From: Atherinomorus stipes | Lineage: Eukaryota > Chordata > Actinopteri > Atheriniformes > Atherinidae | Direction: 5' to 3' | Assembly (NCBI GenBank): GCA_023101725.1 | Contig: JALJCO010001050.1 | Coordinates: 372,001 to 436,000, forward strand | Length of the DNA stretch: 64,000 nucleotides | Shown: positions 28,201 through 38,330 of the stretch, piece after piece | Layout: the number at the start of each line of letters is the position of its first letter | How positions within the stretch are numbered: the stretch's first letter is position 1 | Position numbers and translations under genes: made by a program | The notes under the pieces: generated by a model | Told to the model about the DNA's origin: nothing | What the model saw: the letters and a program-made list of their open reading frames with translations, nothing else | The model's database searches: none

Positions 28201-31200
28201 GTCTGATATTAAATCAGCTGTTTCTCAGGCAAAGACAAAGAGAGTTTCTGTTTGTCTTTTTCACTGCACAATGAGATGTAACAACTCAGTTTCTCTACAT
28301 GCATTGACAGTGAAAACTTAGATGTAGCCACACTGATTATATCTTGTAAAACAAAGGTGAACATATTGCTGTAGCAATCATGCAGTGTATAATGTCTCAG
28401 GAGCTTCTAATTACACTTAAAAAGATTACAACACACTCCATTACACTATTATCTGTGCAAGTCTGAATGAGTGCATGGAAAAGATACATGCATGGGTTTG
28501 ATATGAATACACTGACTTGAGGGGAACAGAGATGGGTAGTGCAGAGAAGAGCCGCATGATCGTAATTGGATGCAAAATAAAGCAATGTATGACTGAGATA
28601 CAGTCGCTGATCTTGAACTTTGCTTCTTGCACCAAATTTCATCATGCACTACAATAATCCTCATTATTCTGTGATGTTTCAATCAGTCTCCTCCTGGGGT
28701 TCGTTCAGCGCAACGTAAAATGCATGCAGAATTCTGAGAACATACCAGACTAAAAAAAGGAGGTTATTATGAGATTAGCATAATATTTAAGCTGACACAG
28801 TGCTCTCCATTTGCATTAAAGCTTATTTTCTATGAAAAATCTAGAAAAGGGCATCAGATATTCATCTCGCATGTTCTGTTTGTTGAGTAAGTCCATTTCC
28901 ATAATCAATCAAACCATTACGGGCCACGCTTTATCCGCTTAATGCTCTGATCGTAGAGGTAATACATCCTTGCAGGTATTAGTGGAGTCTAAGGGTCTTT
29001 TTTTTTAACACCCCCTGTTAGTACAGCATGGTAAAGGTGGGAGGAGGGGAATGAGACCAGGATATAAGAACGTTTTTTTAAAAAAAAGAAAATTTACAGC
29101 AGTGGATAATCTACAGTCCCCTTCCCCTCTTTTCCCCCCTCTTGCTTCTAATAATTGTCCTTGCTATCTCATGTTGCACCCCCCTTCCCCCCACTTATAG
29201 ATGACGTGATACAGATGCAGAGCATCGCTGTTTTTTCATACCTGACAGTCTTCTCAAGGACAAGGGCACATAGCAAATGCCCTCCAGATTCCTGAGATGG
29301 ATGTTTTCTTTATGTAGCGAGGATGTTCACCACTTTAATGGTGAAATGATTTGCTTTGTGCAGCTATGGAGTTCATACCGGGATAATGTATGATAATACA
29401 GGAGTGCTCTGCTTACATTTTCATATTATTCTCCATCTGTGTCCTTTGGCAAGGAGTAATCTTTTAAGCACTGCAAGACTCGGGTTCAATAAGTACAAGC
29501 ATAGCAGGGGGAAACACAAAAGCAATATTTGTTTCCATTTCTAATTCATGATTACCAGAGGCATCGCTCCGAACCGTCTAGACATTTTCGACCTTCAAAG
29601 CAGCCGAAGCTGAGATGTATGACCACAGAACAAGGTGACAGGGATTTGTGTTTGCACAGAGGCAAACAAGACTGCAACGAGGGAAGAATGGGGGAGGAGG
29701 GAGGGACGGGAGAGGCTAAATGGCAAGAAGCCCGATCACCATCCCAAACAGCGACCGGCGTGCGGACGGTCCCACAGGAGAGCTGGTGTTTTCGCTGACT
29801 GTGCGCTTAGAATACTGATACATGAACACAGCAGCCCTCCCCTCCCACCTGAAACCCCCCTCCTCATCTGTGTGCCACCACACGGCTGAGAACAGGTTCA
29901 GACACAACACTGATCACTGCAGACAAAACATCTACCAGATTCAGCACAGACTGAGAGATCAAGATCTGGAGCTGAATTCCAAAACAACTGGAAAAAAAAA
30001 ACGGTGAAGTGATTCTCAGCCACATCCAGGAAAAGTAAAATCATCATGTCAGAATGCACAGCTACCTGAAAGTTAGGAAAAGCTGAGGTTTGAAATCTGC
30101 TCTTCTATTTGGAAACAGGGGCGCCTGCAGAGATTTTGTTTGGGGTGGCCACAGGGCGGCCAGAGAAAATAGCAGGGTGGCCGAGGGTTTTTAAAGGATA
30201 CCTATTTTTTCTTTCAACCTGGACCTTATTTCTAGGAATTTATACGTGCATTTACTCACCAGTAAAACTTCTGCATCACTCAGACTCCTTTGGATGCCAC
30301 TGTATTCAGATTAGTCATAGATCTGCGTACAGTATATCCAAATAATGGATGTGAAGGGGGCAGAATGAATGGGGTCTATATAAGGTAGGGATGTCCCAAT
30401 ATCGATACCAGTATCAGTTCTCGCTCTGATACTGGCCTATTTTGCTGTACTCATGAAATACTCGCTCACGACAGCACCTGGACATCACGTGACTCGCTGC
30501 GTTTACGCTACCATGCTGGTAGAAAAATACTCTTCGATATGAGCGCTGGATTTGAGTTTGCATCTTTTTAAAAAAGATTAGAAGTCGCTTTTCATTACAG
30601 GAAGATAGAAAATATATCTGACCCGTATCATGTCCCTGGGATACTTTTCAAAAGGTTGGTGACGGCCAGAGCGGACCTTTTTTTCCCTCTCTCCCTCCCT
30701 CCCATCAGACCTGCGGTTCCCCCACATACAGTTTCGGACATTTCATTCAGGATTCAGTTTGTCGGTGGTAAGTTTACTGCTAATTCTTTTTCCTACGCTT
30801 TCGAAGTGCAGTTTATGTTTGTTAAGCTGGTATAAGTTTAAATCTGTAAAATTACGATGATGCATTGCTAAAATGCAGCTAACCGCAGCTGCATCAGAGG
30901 CTGTTTATAAGCCTCTAAAGACTTATTAAGCTTTTATTTTTGCTCTGATGAGGTAGTTAAATGTCGTAGTAAGCTGGCAACAACATACCCGCATTACACC
31001 TGAGCACACAGAGGTGCTTCTCTTTATTTAAAACAAACAAACAAAAAAAGAAACGCCTCTCACTTATCCCCATTAATTAGGTACTCGGATCGGTACTCGG
31101 CATCAGCAAGTACTCAAATGCAAGTACTTGTACTTGATCTGCAAAAAAGTGGTATTGGGACATGCCTAATATTATCTGCATGAAAAAACCTTAATTTCAC

Positions 31201-34200
31201 CAATAATCCAAATACAATGAATAAACCAACGAGTGCTGTTGTCCTGTGAGTTCAGATTTGGCTTGCTGTAGTTATTGGGGGGTGTTCTCCACATGTACCA
31301 GCTGCGTGGCCACACCGTGGTCAGTGAAGTTCATAAAAGTAACAGCCAGTAAATCGCGAGCTCAACTTCCGGCATTGTTGTTCAGTGTGTGGCACCTTCC
31401 TGAATGAATTTACATAAGAAAGGCCAAGTTAATTAGACGTGACAATATTGCCAAAGGACTATGGCAAAATTGCAGAAAATGGAAGGTTTAGTGTAATATT
31501 TTCTATTTATTTTATTTTTATTAGCTTAAAAAAGATTTTGACATTCAATATAAACAAATGCTGCGCTGTGTTGATAGTCCATAATTGTTTATATAAATGA
31601 AAAAATATAATTTTTGCTGGGGTGGCCAGTGCGGTGGCCAGCTTTTTGTTCAGGAGGATCATGGCCACCCCTTGGGGGGCACCATTGGTTGGAAATGGTA
31701 GGAGGCAAAGAAATTTGCATGGCCAAGACAGTGCAGTAGAGTAATGTAAGGTTTTAGCTTTTAAACAGAAAAACACACATTTTAATCGACAGACGTAAGC
31801 CAAATTTAAGCTGAAAATGACAAGATAATTTGAAAAAAATTGTAGGACAAGAACAAATGTACTTTTAAGGCACTAAAGTTATTGCTTAAAGTTGATGAGA
31901 ACCAAGACATTGAAGAATATGGGAGAAAAGAACAGCCATGCTTGAAGAAATTTTACATAAATTACCTTGATAACAAATTAAACATGTGAGAAAGCATCAA
32001 AGATTGTTGTATAAAGCTGAACACATCATTCACTAGTGTGTTGGTGTTTGCAATATTAAGATAAAGTATTTTTTTTTACGGTAATTTGTTATACCAGATG
32101 CTTTATGTATTGTTATCCTTTTAATCATGCCAGTTTTGTCCTATTCAGGGTCATGAGGGCTGGATTTTCTCATCATTGCCACTGGCAGCGAGACGGGTTA
32201 AACCGTAACAGATCATCAGTCTGTCACAGGGCTTACTCATATGCAGCCTGCAGCATAATTAAAGCCATTTTTTAAACTAGGAAACATTCTTATGGCGTGA
32301 GAGGAAACCCATGCAGGCACAGGGAGAACGCGCAAACTCCACACAGATTAATTTAAATGTCACATTTTACACACAATATTAATGGACATTTGGTGGTATG
32401 GCAACATTAGACATCGGAACTTCATCAGTCATTATTTGGTCAGATGGATACCAGCTCGCCTTCTCCAGCCTGAGAATAATCGACTCATAATTTTCTGTTC
32501 CAACCTTTGACCCCACATGATGAATGTGTCTGTACCTGAAGGAAGATCTCCTTCTGAAAACTCATTAGGTATACTGACACCAGACCACCACAGTGTTGGG
32601 GGGATGGGTGAGAGAGACGGTGCAGTTGCCTCAATGTCACATCAGGGTCTCCTGAATCACACAGCCAACCAGTGGCTTGTTTTCGTCCATCATCGTTCTC
32701 TTTCTTTGTGATTGAAAAGCATGCATATTGAATTTCAATCAAACAGCCTTTCTTTCTTCCACTCTCTGAGGCAATGACTCATGCAGTGTTGAAGTGGTAT
32801 CGCTGGTAAGAAACTCATTACAGATAGTTCAAGGCTCTGGGGGATGGACAGATTTTAAATAGGGTGGTACAAATTATTCTTTGGTAGTGACTGTGAAATG
32901 CAAAATTACTGTGGTGTTACAGTAGTTGGTACAAAGAACAGCAAATAAATTACCCACAAGACATTGCTCAATAGATTCTTTATTCTAAGAGATGGTTGCA
33001 CTGGAAATTCAATGAAGATTTGTCATTATGGTGCTGTGTTTGTGAAGCAGCAACTATGCACTGGCCTGCTGAACCTGAACAGCACATTGCATTAGCTACC
33101 CCTTCAAGATGGACTGCCCTCTCCAAGCCTGAAAATCCAGCAGATAACTCCTTTATGCATTTATGAAGGTCGAACTCAGGATCTGAATTTTTAAGCAACT
33201 CTCAGGCCTTTGACCACTTTTCATCGTCAAAATGTCATTGATCAAAGCTGAATAGTCTGCAGCTTTTGACAGCTATCTATTGAACACTAAAGACCTGCCT
33301 GCACATGATTGATCACTCTCATTGAATCAGCCCAGCCTCTATTGATTTGACTAAACTTTGCTTACCTTCAGCGATTGGAAAGTTAGCCCTTTCGCTCTGA
33401 GTTGTGCTTGTTATGGATTCAAAGACTAGTTTATGATCGATCCTTGGGGAGGTGAAAATTTCCCCTGGGTCTTCCTCTGTATTCCCCATGCTGGTCTCTG
33501 AGAAGTCAAGGTCTGCTTGGCCTTGAGTGGGTCGACTTTCCGACGTTGTGGCTTCAACTGTAACACTTACGGTTGAATCCTCAGGTCCCCTGAAGAATGG
33601 GGTTTCTGAAGAGGTAGGTTGAGTAACAGACGTCAAAGCATGTGTGCTGGACAGTGTAGACTCCACCAGTCCTGAGTTTGGTGTTGTTTGGGGTGCGGCC
33701 CATGTCAGGGTGGTGGGAACTGTAGTTTCTGGTACTGCTGAAGATATTACAACTGAAAAATCTTCAGCCTCTTGATGAATGCTGTGTTCCTCAGGGAGAT
33801 ATTGTGTAGTGGCCCCCATGCTGGGTTCAGTCACTGCAGTGCCCCATGGTGAGTGGGTATGTGTTGCATTTTGTTCAGGAGTGTTTGTGTTGGTGGGACT
33901 GTTGGTGAACAGAGTGTTTCTGATAAAGCTGCTTGTGGAAGAAACAAGAGCATCATTGTCAGTGTGAGCTATGCTGCTGTGTGGAGAATCTGATGTCCCT
34001 GTGGGAAGTGATTCGGTCCTTATCTCCGTCACGCTCCTAAGCAGTCCCTGAGTCAGTGTGGTGGGCGGTTGAGATTCTTCAGAAATGCTCCCTTCTCCTG
34101 ATCCAGTGTGGTCTTGGAAGAGATCGATTTGATTTGTCAGCCCTTTGGCAGTAGTGGTCAAGGCAGCTGCCTCATCTTTGCCATCTGAACCCCCATAAAA

Positions 34201-34401
34201 AGGAATTTTGAATGGCAATGAAGGGAGAGAAGGAAGCTTCGGTAAGGATGGGGTCCACCAATAAGAGCTGGACTTCTTTTCAGTTGGGTTTTCAATCGAT
34301 GACGTAGGTCCCCAGAGGGCCTCTTCATCGGCTAGAACCCGCCTGTGGGTAAGCAAAAAATACCAGAAGAAAAGAGCCAAAGTCCGGTGGAGGCGAAGCA
34401 T
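7756..34401 (-). CDS. prrt4: prrt4, proline-rich transmembrane protein 4 (whole coding region, 2-3 coding exons)
   Basis: On the - strand the coding exons are 34401-33366, an optional 22249-22112, and 9791-7756. All joins are phase 1: GAA G then (G)GT, or GAA G, AG CTG ... ACA G, GT. This gives 1023 residues without and 1069 with the middle exon. The order is signal peptide, Ser/Thr/Pro-rich ectodomain, about seven hydrophobic segments, then a long Ser-rich cytoplasmic tail. That architecture and the position beside impdh1 match vertebrate PRRT4, whose PRRT3/PRRT4 relatives share the membrane region. Human PRRT4 is about 900 residues, so this one is somewhat longer. The molecular role of the family is not established. 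The gene is convergent with impdh1, and its introns (11-12 kb) are filled with transposons. No frameshift or early stop was seen. Confidence 0.88.
9841..10587 (-). mobile_element. ATCG-rich element (TAGGGATGCACGATA family), copy 2
   Basis: Read on the - strand it starts TAGGGATGCACAATATAATT then CCCCCTATCGGTATCGGCC, nearly the same as the start of the element at 3966 on the + strand. The interior repeats (A/T)AATCT(C/T)GCGAGATTTC-like and TATCA-TATGAAAATATCG units. The far end (GCCGATATCCAATATTGATACC at 9868-9889) mirrors the start, so it is an inverted-repeat element of about 750 bp. There is no coding capacity. Confidence 0.65.
11660..11692. repeat. A-rich run
   Basis: About 20 consecutive A followed by AAAGAAAAGAAAAG; a simple repeat with no adjacent SINE body recognised. 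Confidence 0.7.
13590..14303. repeat. Dispersed repeat beginning GGGGAGGCACTACAGGCAAA
   Basis: This T/A-rich stretch starts with GGGAGGCACTACAGGCAAAA and is followed by ACCC-GTTTTTTCATCACC and TTTTGAG motifs that I recognise as common in teleost interspersed repeats. No terminal repeat or ORF was seen, so the class is unknown. The match is from memory and needs a repeat-library comparison. Confidence 0.4.
14340..15075 (+). repeat. Dispersed repeat, member of a three-copy family in this window
   Basis: The stretch CCAGTTGGGCGTTTCCCACCG, then CGCCATCTTGCT and AAAATGGGCAA, recurs at 54755-54830. The stretch GTAAACATGTTTATTTCTGC then TTTGGAGCCAGCC recurs at 55256-55337. The part from about 14920 (AACCACCTACAT, GTTTAGAAAATTAAC) recurs at 24775-24935. 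There is no ORF. It is probably a decayed non-autonomous transposon. Confidence 0.6.
16357..16376. repeat. Poly(T) run
   Basis: About 20 consecutive T in the prrt4 intron; a simple repeat. Confidence 0.8.
19108..19200. repeat. Purine-rich low-complexity tract
   Basis: A run of nearly 30 A, then mixed GGGA/GAAAG sequence, then another A run, all purine on the + strand for about 90 nt. Confidence 0.9.
19203..19272. repeat. (TATC)n microsatellite
   Basis: About 17 uninterrupted copies of the tetramer TATC (equivalently CTAT) directly follow the purine tract. It is present only in unit 1 of the tandem duplication; unit 2 has a short (AAAT)n run near 19973-19990 in the matching place. Confidence 0.95.
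20315..20864. mobile_element. Tc1/mariner-type non-autonomous element, ~550 bp
   Basis: The left end TCACAGTTGTGCTTGAAAGTTTACATCC pairs with the right end GGTATGTAAACTTAAACACAACGG read in reverse. Both ends abut a TA dinucleotide (20313-20314 and 20865-20866), as expected for Tc1/mariner. The interior has no transposase, only AT-rich sequence and an A run with (AAT)n near 20476-20525. Confidence 0.65.
20476..20525. repeat. Poly(A) followed by (ATA)n microsatellite
   Basis: About 22 A, then TGATAATAATAATAATAATAATAA-type trinucleotide repeats, inside the Tc1-type element. Confidence 0.9.
22112..22249 (-). CDS. prrt4: prrt4 candidate cassette exon (138 nt, phase 1-1)
   Basis: On the - strand, GTGTCTTCCCAG|AG CTG CCA opens an ORF that stays open to ACA G|GTGAGC, a strong donor. 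The 138 nt (46 codons) start and end in phase 1, exactly matching the donor of the first coding exon (GAA G|GTAAGC) and the acceptor of the last one. The encoded peptide begins ELPGKEGKIEEEG and continues with a Ser/Thr/Pro-rich part (STPSTKLL, TSPTQSTG), in keeping with the prrt4 ectodomain. Two other AG sites upstream (near 22277 and 22286) would break the frame. Because it is symmetric, it may be skipped. Evidence is only splice signals, phase and composition. Confidence 0.6.
24770..24935 (+). repeat. Dispersed repeat copy related to 14920-15075
   Basis: ACCACCTACAT-GCCAAAATC, CTTCTC-TAA, GAGATCATGCCAA(A)TTTGG, GTTTAGAAAATTAAC and GCATTAGCACATT(A)ATTTT all occur in the same order as at 14920-15075. 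No ORF. Confidence 0.65.
25006..25512. mobile_element. Non-autonomous DNA element, GTTAGGGATATTC termini
   Basis: The left end (ATTCACAAAAAGTTAGGGATATTCAACTTTC) and the right end in reverse (GTTAAGGATATTTTGC) are related. Near the right end is GAATGCATTTTAGGTTCATTC, which I recall from teleost Mariner-type elements with this terminus. There is no transposase ORF. Borders are approximate. Confidence 0.5.
27037..27555. mobile_element. TTAA-flanked MITE (AGGTACAGTGTGTAA family)
   Basis: It starts AGGTACAGTGTGTAA and ends TTACACACTGTACCT, a perfect 15-nt inverted repeat, with TTAA on both sides (27033-27036 and 27556-27559). The internal ACATCTAGTGGCAAAGATG is typical of teleost copies. TTAA target sites point to piggyBac- or Kolobok-type mobilisation. 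Length 519 bp; no coding. Confidence 0.85.
30108..31695. mobile_element. hAT-like element with CAGGGGCGCC terminus, interrupted by another element
   Basis: The left end CAGGGGCGCCTGCAGAGATTTTG (30116) continues with GGGGTGGCCAC. The right end is GTGGCCA..GGCCACCCCTTGGGGGGCACCATTG (to 31687). Flanking octamers TTTGGAAA (30108-30115) and GTTGGAAA (31688-31695) match at 7 of 8, as expected for a hAT target duplication. An element of the TAGGGATGTCCC family lies inside (30386-31168). The remaining host element is about 790 bp and has no transposase. Confidence 0.7.
30386..31168 (+). mobile_element. TAGGGATGTCCC element, copy 1 (783 bp)
   Basis: It starts TAGGGATGTCCCAATA and ends TATTGGGACATGCCTA, good inverted repeats. 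It is collinear with the copy at 46073-46887: shared blocks include GGCCTATTTTGCTGTACTC, TGAAATACTCGCTCACGACA, AGGTACT-GGATCGGTACTCGG and CAAATGCAAGTACTTGTACTTG. The octamers beside it (ATATAAGG, ATATTATC) agree only in part. Non-coding. Confidence 0.8.
32125..32350 (+). mobile_element. Decayed LINE (L2/CR1-type) 3' end
   Basis: Scattered matches to the well-known teleost LINE 3' end: TATTCAGGGTCATGAGGGCTGG, CAGTCTGTCACAGGGC, GAGGAAACCCATGCAGGCAC, AGGGAGAACGCGCAAACTCC. There is no ORF. A younger copy of a similar 3' end lies near 59990-60125. Confidence 0.6.
33366..34401 (-). CDS. prrt4: prrt4 first coding exon: signal peptide and mucin-like ectodomain
   Basis: It encodes residues 1-345 and ends in phase 1 at GAA G|GTAAGC. 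The start ATG (34399-34401) is followed by a signal peptide of about 24 residues (MLRLHRTLALFFWYFLLTH, then RRVLA before DEEALW). Next is a W/P-rich stretch (SSYWWTPSLPKLPSLPSLPF). The rest is rich in Thr, Ser and Pro with many TT/TP/SP pairs and one NAT sequon, so it is probably O-glycosylated and extracellular. The exon begins at 34491 after a strong acceptor (TTCTTGTCTTCTAG), leaving a 90-nt 5' UTR part with a short upstream ORF. Low conservation is usual for this region; assignment rests on the phase match and architecture. Confidence 0.85.
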
Positions 34402-34491
34402 GCTGTCGACAGTGTTGCACGGATCGTCACATGTTGTTTTCCATTCTCCTGCTCCCTGAGGCAGGTTTGGCTGACTTGCCTATGAAATGAC
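34402..34491 (-). other. prrt4: prrt4 5' UTR part in the first coding exon
   Basis: On the - strand the acceptor TTCTTGTCTTCTAG|GTCATTTC places the exon start at 34491. It implies at least one upstream non-coding exon. Confidence 0.6.
34427..34444 (-). promoter_or_regulatory. prrt4: Upstream ORF in the prrt4 5' UTR
   Basis: ATGGAAAACAACATGTGA encodes a five-residue peptide and ends 25 nt before the prrt4 start codon. Such short upstream ORFs often lower translation of the main frame; that effect is inferred here. Confidence 0.5.
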
Positions 34492-37400
34492 CTAGAAGAC
34501 AAGAACACACAGGACACTTAATGACACACTTCTCCACTACTGGTGGACAGCTACATTTAGACTGATGTACACTTGATGAAATTAGCATCTGTTCACTTTT
34601 CATCAAACACTTGTGGAAGGCAGCGCTTTAGTTTCTCAGTCTGACCTCCTTAAAATAAATCAAGTATAGAAACTATGACACCCATTACAAGCAACTACCT
34701 AAATAAGGACGCTAAGAAATATGCCACCAACCACAAATCACAACAAGAGCTTTAGTATTACGGACACCCTGCAATTAGTGGTGTTCTGTTAGAAGTGGTC
34801 AGTGTTCATGTCATGCTGTTGCTTATTGTCCCACTGGTTTGGCTGCTGCACTGACTGACCGATTAGAGAATGAGCTTTCATCCATATGTGTCCTATTCAG
34901 CAAGGGGTGGTCAAGAAATAATGTCCAAGAGTTGGGTAGGGGGAGGTCAGTAAAGAATTGGGGTTTGGCTTTCCAGTTGAACAATAGAGGGGACCTCTTA
35001 TTCTTTTGTTAGGCAGCAAATGGTTCAAAGTCACTAGCCTGTTGCCTCAGTGAAAAGACTGGAGCACCATAGGAATTTCCCCAGTGAGAACAACAACCTG
35101 TATGCTTTAGCTGTACTTAACTCCCCCTCAATAACCCCCGGCTTTGGCCTTGCTCTCTTTCAATCTCCGATTTATTTGTTCTTTAAAGCAGATGGAGAGA
35201 GATGTTTGTGTGGGAGTGAAAAAAAAAAACATCAATGTTCACAGAAAGCCGCTATCAGACCAAAGCTCTCTCCAGCTTCTCTATTATGTTCCGACTCTCT
35301 TTCTGAATGCTGCAACTTCACTGTCAACCTCAGTTCCCTCTTATTTACAGCTCACTCTTTTCCCGATTCATGCCAGGTCTCTCCACTCCAAGTTCTTTTT
35401 CCAGTGAGCCACATTATAAGAGTCTTGCTGATCATGCGGGAAAGGGGTTTGACCAGTCATCTCCCCCGTGTTTACGCCTGGAGGGCTGAACCAGCCAGGA
35501 TACACAGTCAGATATTCGCTATAGGTAGTCTGACAACCAGGGGGAGCTTCCCACACACTCCCCAATTTTAGCACTTTGACTGAGTAGCATGAAAATCAGT
35601 TTCCCAGGAGGTGAGGTTGTTTTTAGATACCTGTATGTTTGAGCTTGCTTGCACCAACCAACCTGCATGCAGTCACATTTTTTAGGCATGCAGAGATATG
35701 TATGTGGATAAATTTGGACCTGAGTCTGCATGTCAGGCGCAGTGAGTTTCCAGATAGTGAGTATAAACACCCAAGAAAAAATAATTTGCTGAAGCTTGAA
35801 GCTAAATGTCTTTCACACTCAGTGGCCCTGCTGTTGATTCAATACATAAATTTTCTATTGTTTAAACAGCCGGGATAATGTATAATTTATTTTGCCAAAT
35901 GTTCTCACATTTCACTTGGGGTATCACTTTCATTCAGGATCATACGGTGGAGGGAAGCCCATGTAGAGTGAAAAACAATCACCCCATTTCATCTTCTCTT
36001 TTGGCATGATTGCTTTACATACTGTATTCTATTACTACTACAGTACATCATCTAGTGAGTGGGAGTTCAGTGTACTTTGCAGAAGAGAAATCAAGAGAGG
36101 CAGTCTACCACTTTCAAGAAAATTTGAATTCACATCTGATTCTATTATAATGTTCTCAATTAACTGTAGGAATGTAAAATAATTCAACAGGTTCTATTCT
36201 GTTTAAATCCCATAGCATCTCTTATCTGAAATATACCAGTTTGTTGTAATATGCAGTGACTACTTTTGGCCAAACAACATAAACAAATTATCTTCCTTCA
36301 AGTTAACATAGTAATGGTTTAGCAAATTAGGATGATAATCTCTAACAAACACTGAGACTTTATTCCGTGCCCTTAGAAGAGCATCTGTAGTCAGCTATTA
36401 AACATAAACCCATTTTTTGACTGCTGCTTCATCATAGCCTATTCGCTTGCTTTTTGGCTGGTGGAAGGCTAATGGAAAATTCCCTTGAAGCAAGACCTTT
36501 TTCTTTAAAAGTTCAAGACTCAATCTGCTCTGGAGTCGCAGAATTTTAAACCTAAACTAGCAGATTTAAAGCTTGAAAACTCTGAGTTCTTGGAAAATCT
36601 CTAATTTGGAAAAAATGTGTAAAGCTCATTTTGGAGTTCATATTCTTCTCTTTATAAGAAAATTTTCAGCCAAACAACTTAACCTTGTAACTACAACTGC
36701 TCTAGCAAAGCATCATTATACTGCCACATATTGGTCCAGAAGTTGTTTGTATTGAGATTAAATTGTAATAATTAGCATTTTGGATTGTATGGATTACTGT
36801 CACTACATCTCTTGACATGGTGTGAACACCGTCAGATTGTTGATAATTATAGAGAGTAAAGCATGTGGCTACAGGTTAGACTAAAAGAGAAAAAGTGCTA
36901 ATGTGTGGGCAGGACAAAATCATGGAAGTCACACGACAAGCTAGCTAAGGGCTTTAGTAAAGCTAGCTCATCAAAACAAAATTATTAAAGAAAGTTGTAA
37001 TCCAACAGAATGTCTGTCAGGTCATTATATTGTTTGTTTGTTTGTTTTGCTAACCTTCTTAGTTGTATTTTTTATGTTTAAAACTGTTATGAGTTAGCAC
37101 CTTAGCTAGCTAGCTTCATGTACTGTTTCCTATATCTTCCCAATTTCCTCTTGCTTTGTACAGTAGCTGGTTTTGATTTTATTGACTGCCAAACACCTTT
37201 TTTCAGCTATCTTCTTTTTGGTTTTCAACATTTCCTATGTCGTGTTAGGGCCTGTACTCCACAATAACAGGGAAATTTGTTCGTTTTCTCAAGGTCACAA
37301 AAACAAGAACAAAGCTTCCTTTGGTCTTGTAATTTCATTCTTCATGAGAAACTTTGTCCGTCGTGGGGGGTTGTACAGGGCAGTGTCAGTGGCTTTATGA

Positions 37401-37681
37401 CTTACATGTGTTGTATAGATTTTCGCACTCCCTCACCGCCTCAGCCAGCTGTTTCTCAAAACTATTTATTCATCTACTTGAATCTATCATGTCCAAAAAT
37501 GACAACTTTTCATTTTTCCACATCAATTAGACTAACTTTACATTTCTGGCTGACACCGAACTCACACCCCTTCCGGTGAGCCCCATGGGACCTTAGACAC
37601 AAAAGAGATATGAATGAAAGTTAATGACAAGAAAACACCTACTTGTTGTTTTCACAACCAACATAACCAACATATCCGGAT

Positions 37682-38114
37682 TCCAGATATGTTGGTTGTG
37701 GGTTAAAAAAAATGTGCAAAGGAAAAAAATAAAATGCTGCAAAGAACTTTGATTAATTTAGGTTTTGCTTGAATATGCATTGTGGACTAGCTCTCACTGC
37801 GAATGATGACGTCACTCCCTGAGACTGGTGTGAACAAGACAAACCATCATTTTATCGGCTGAATGGAAAGAATCAACATGCCCCTGACTTATAATGGTTT
37901 TCACCTCTGCTGATGGTCTTTTCCTGTCTTTGAAAGAAAGCAGTGACGTGCCAGAGGATATTCACCATGTTAGCACACCTTGGGCTCGCAACGAGAGCTG
38001 TAGTCCACGAAGCAGCTTCAAGAAAGACCTGAAATAATCTAAAATCTTGGCAGTATTTTACTTTTTCTTTACACATTTTTTGTTAATGTTAAATCCACAA
38101 CCAACATATCTGGA
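37682..38114. mobile_element. 433-bp element with perfect 20-bp terminal inverted repeats
   Basis: TCCAGATATGTTGGTTGTGG (37682-37701) is the exact reverse complement of 38095-38114, and the similarity continues inward (GTTAA against TTAAAT). The left end is preceded by a partial inverted copy (ACCAACATATCCGGA at 37666-37680). No ORF is seen. The element may be recent or under constraint. Confidence 0.65.
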
Positions 38115-38194
38115 GTCCAGGGCAGAGAACGACTGGGACCAGAAGATAATTATTTTCTCCCCGTTGACTCCCATTCATGTTCTTCATATCTAAA

Positions 38195-38330
38195 GCTGCG
38201 TTCCATTTGAATTGAAGTAGGAAATTCCCACTTCCGAGTAGGAAGTTTCAACTGGAAGAAGGATTTCCCACTTGGAAAATCCTCGGAGAATCCTCACCAC
38301 CTCCAAGTACAGATTTAAAGATGGCCGCGC
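38195..38330 (+). repeat. Start of a GCTGCGTTCCATTT-type repeat
   Basis: GCTGCGTTCCATTTGAATT is followed by repeated GTAGGAA(A/G)TT and TCCCACTT motifs, a pattern I know from teleost MITEs. The opposite end was not found, so it may be truncated. Confidence 0.4.

Larger units (their letters stand above)
22250..33365 (-). other. prrt4: prrt4 intron between first coding exon and middle exon
   Basis: This 11.1-kb intron has donor GAAG|GTAAGC at 33366/33365. It contains the repeat at 24770-24935, a GTTAGGGATATTC element 25006-25512, a TTAA-flanked MITE 27037-27555, a nested hAT-like pair 30116-31687 and a LINE 3' end near 32125-32350. No exon or RNA gene was recognised in 22250-24590, 25513-27030, 27560-30100 or 32350-33365. 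Confidence 0.7.

Noticed and set aside
35050..35571. 173-residue open frame on the + strand, checked as a possible leptin or secreted protein
   Set aside because: No signal peptide, no leptin-like helices or C-terminal cysteine pair, and no homology recognised. Chance ORF in intron or flank sequence.
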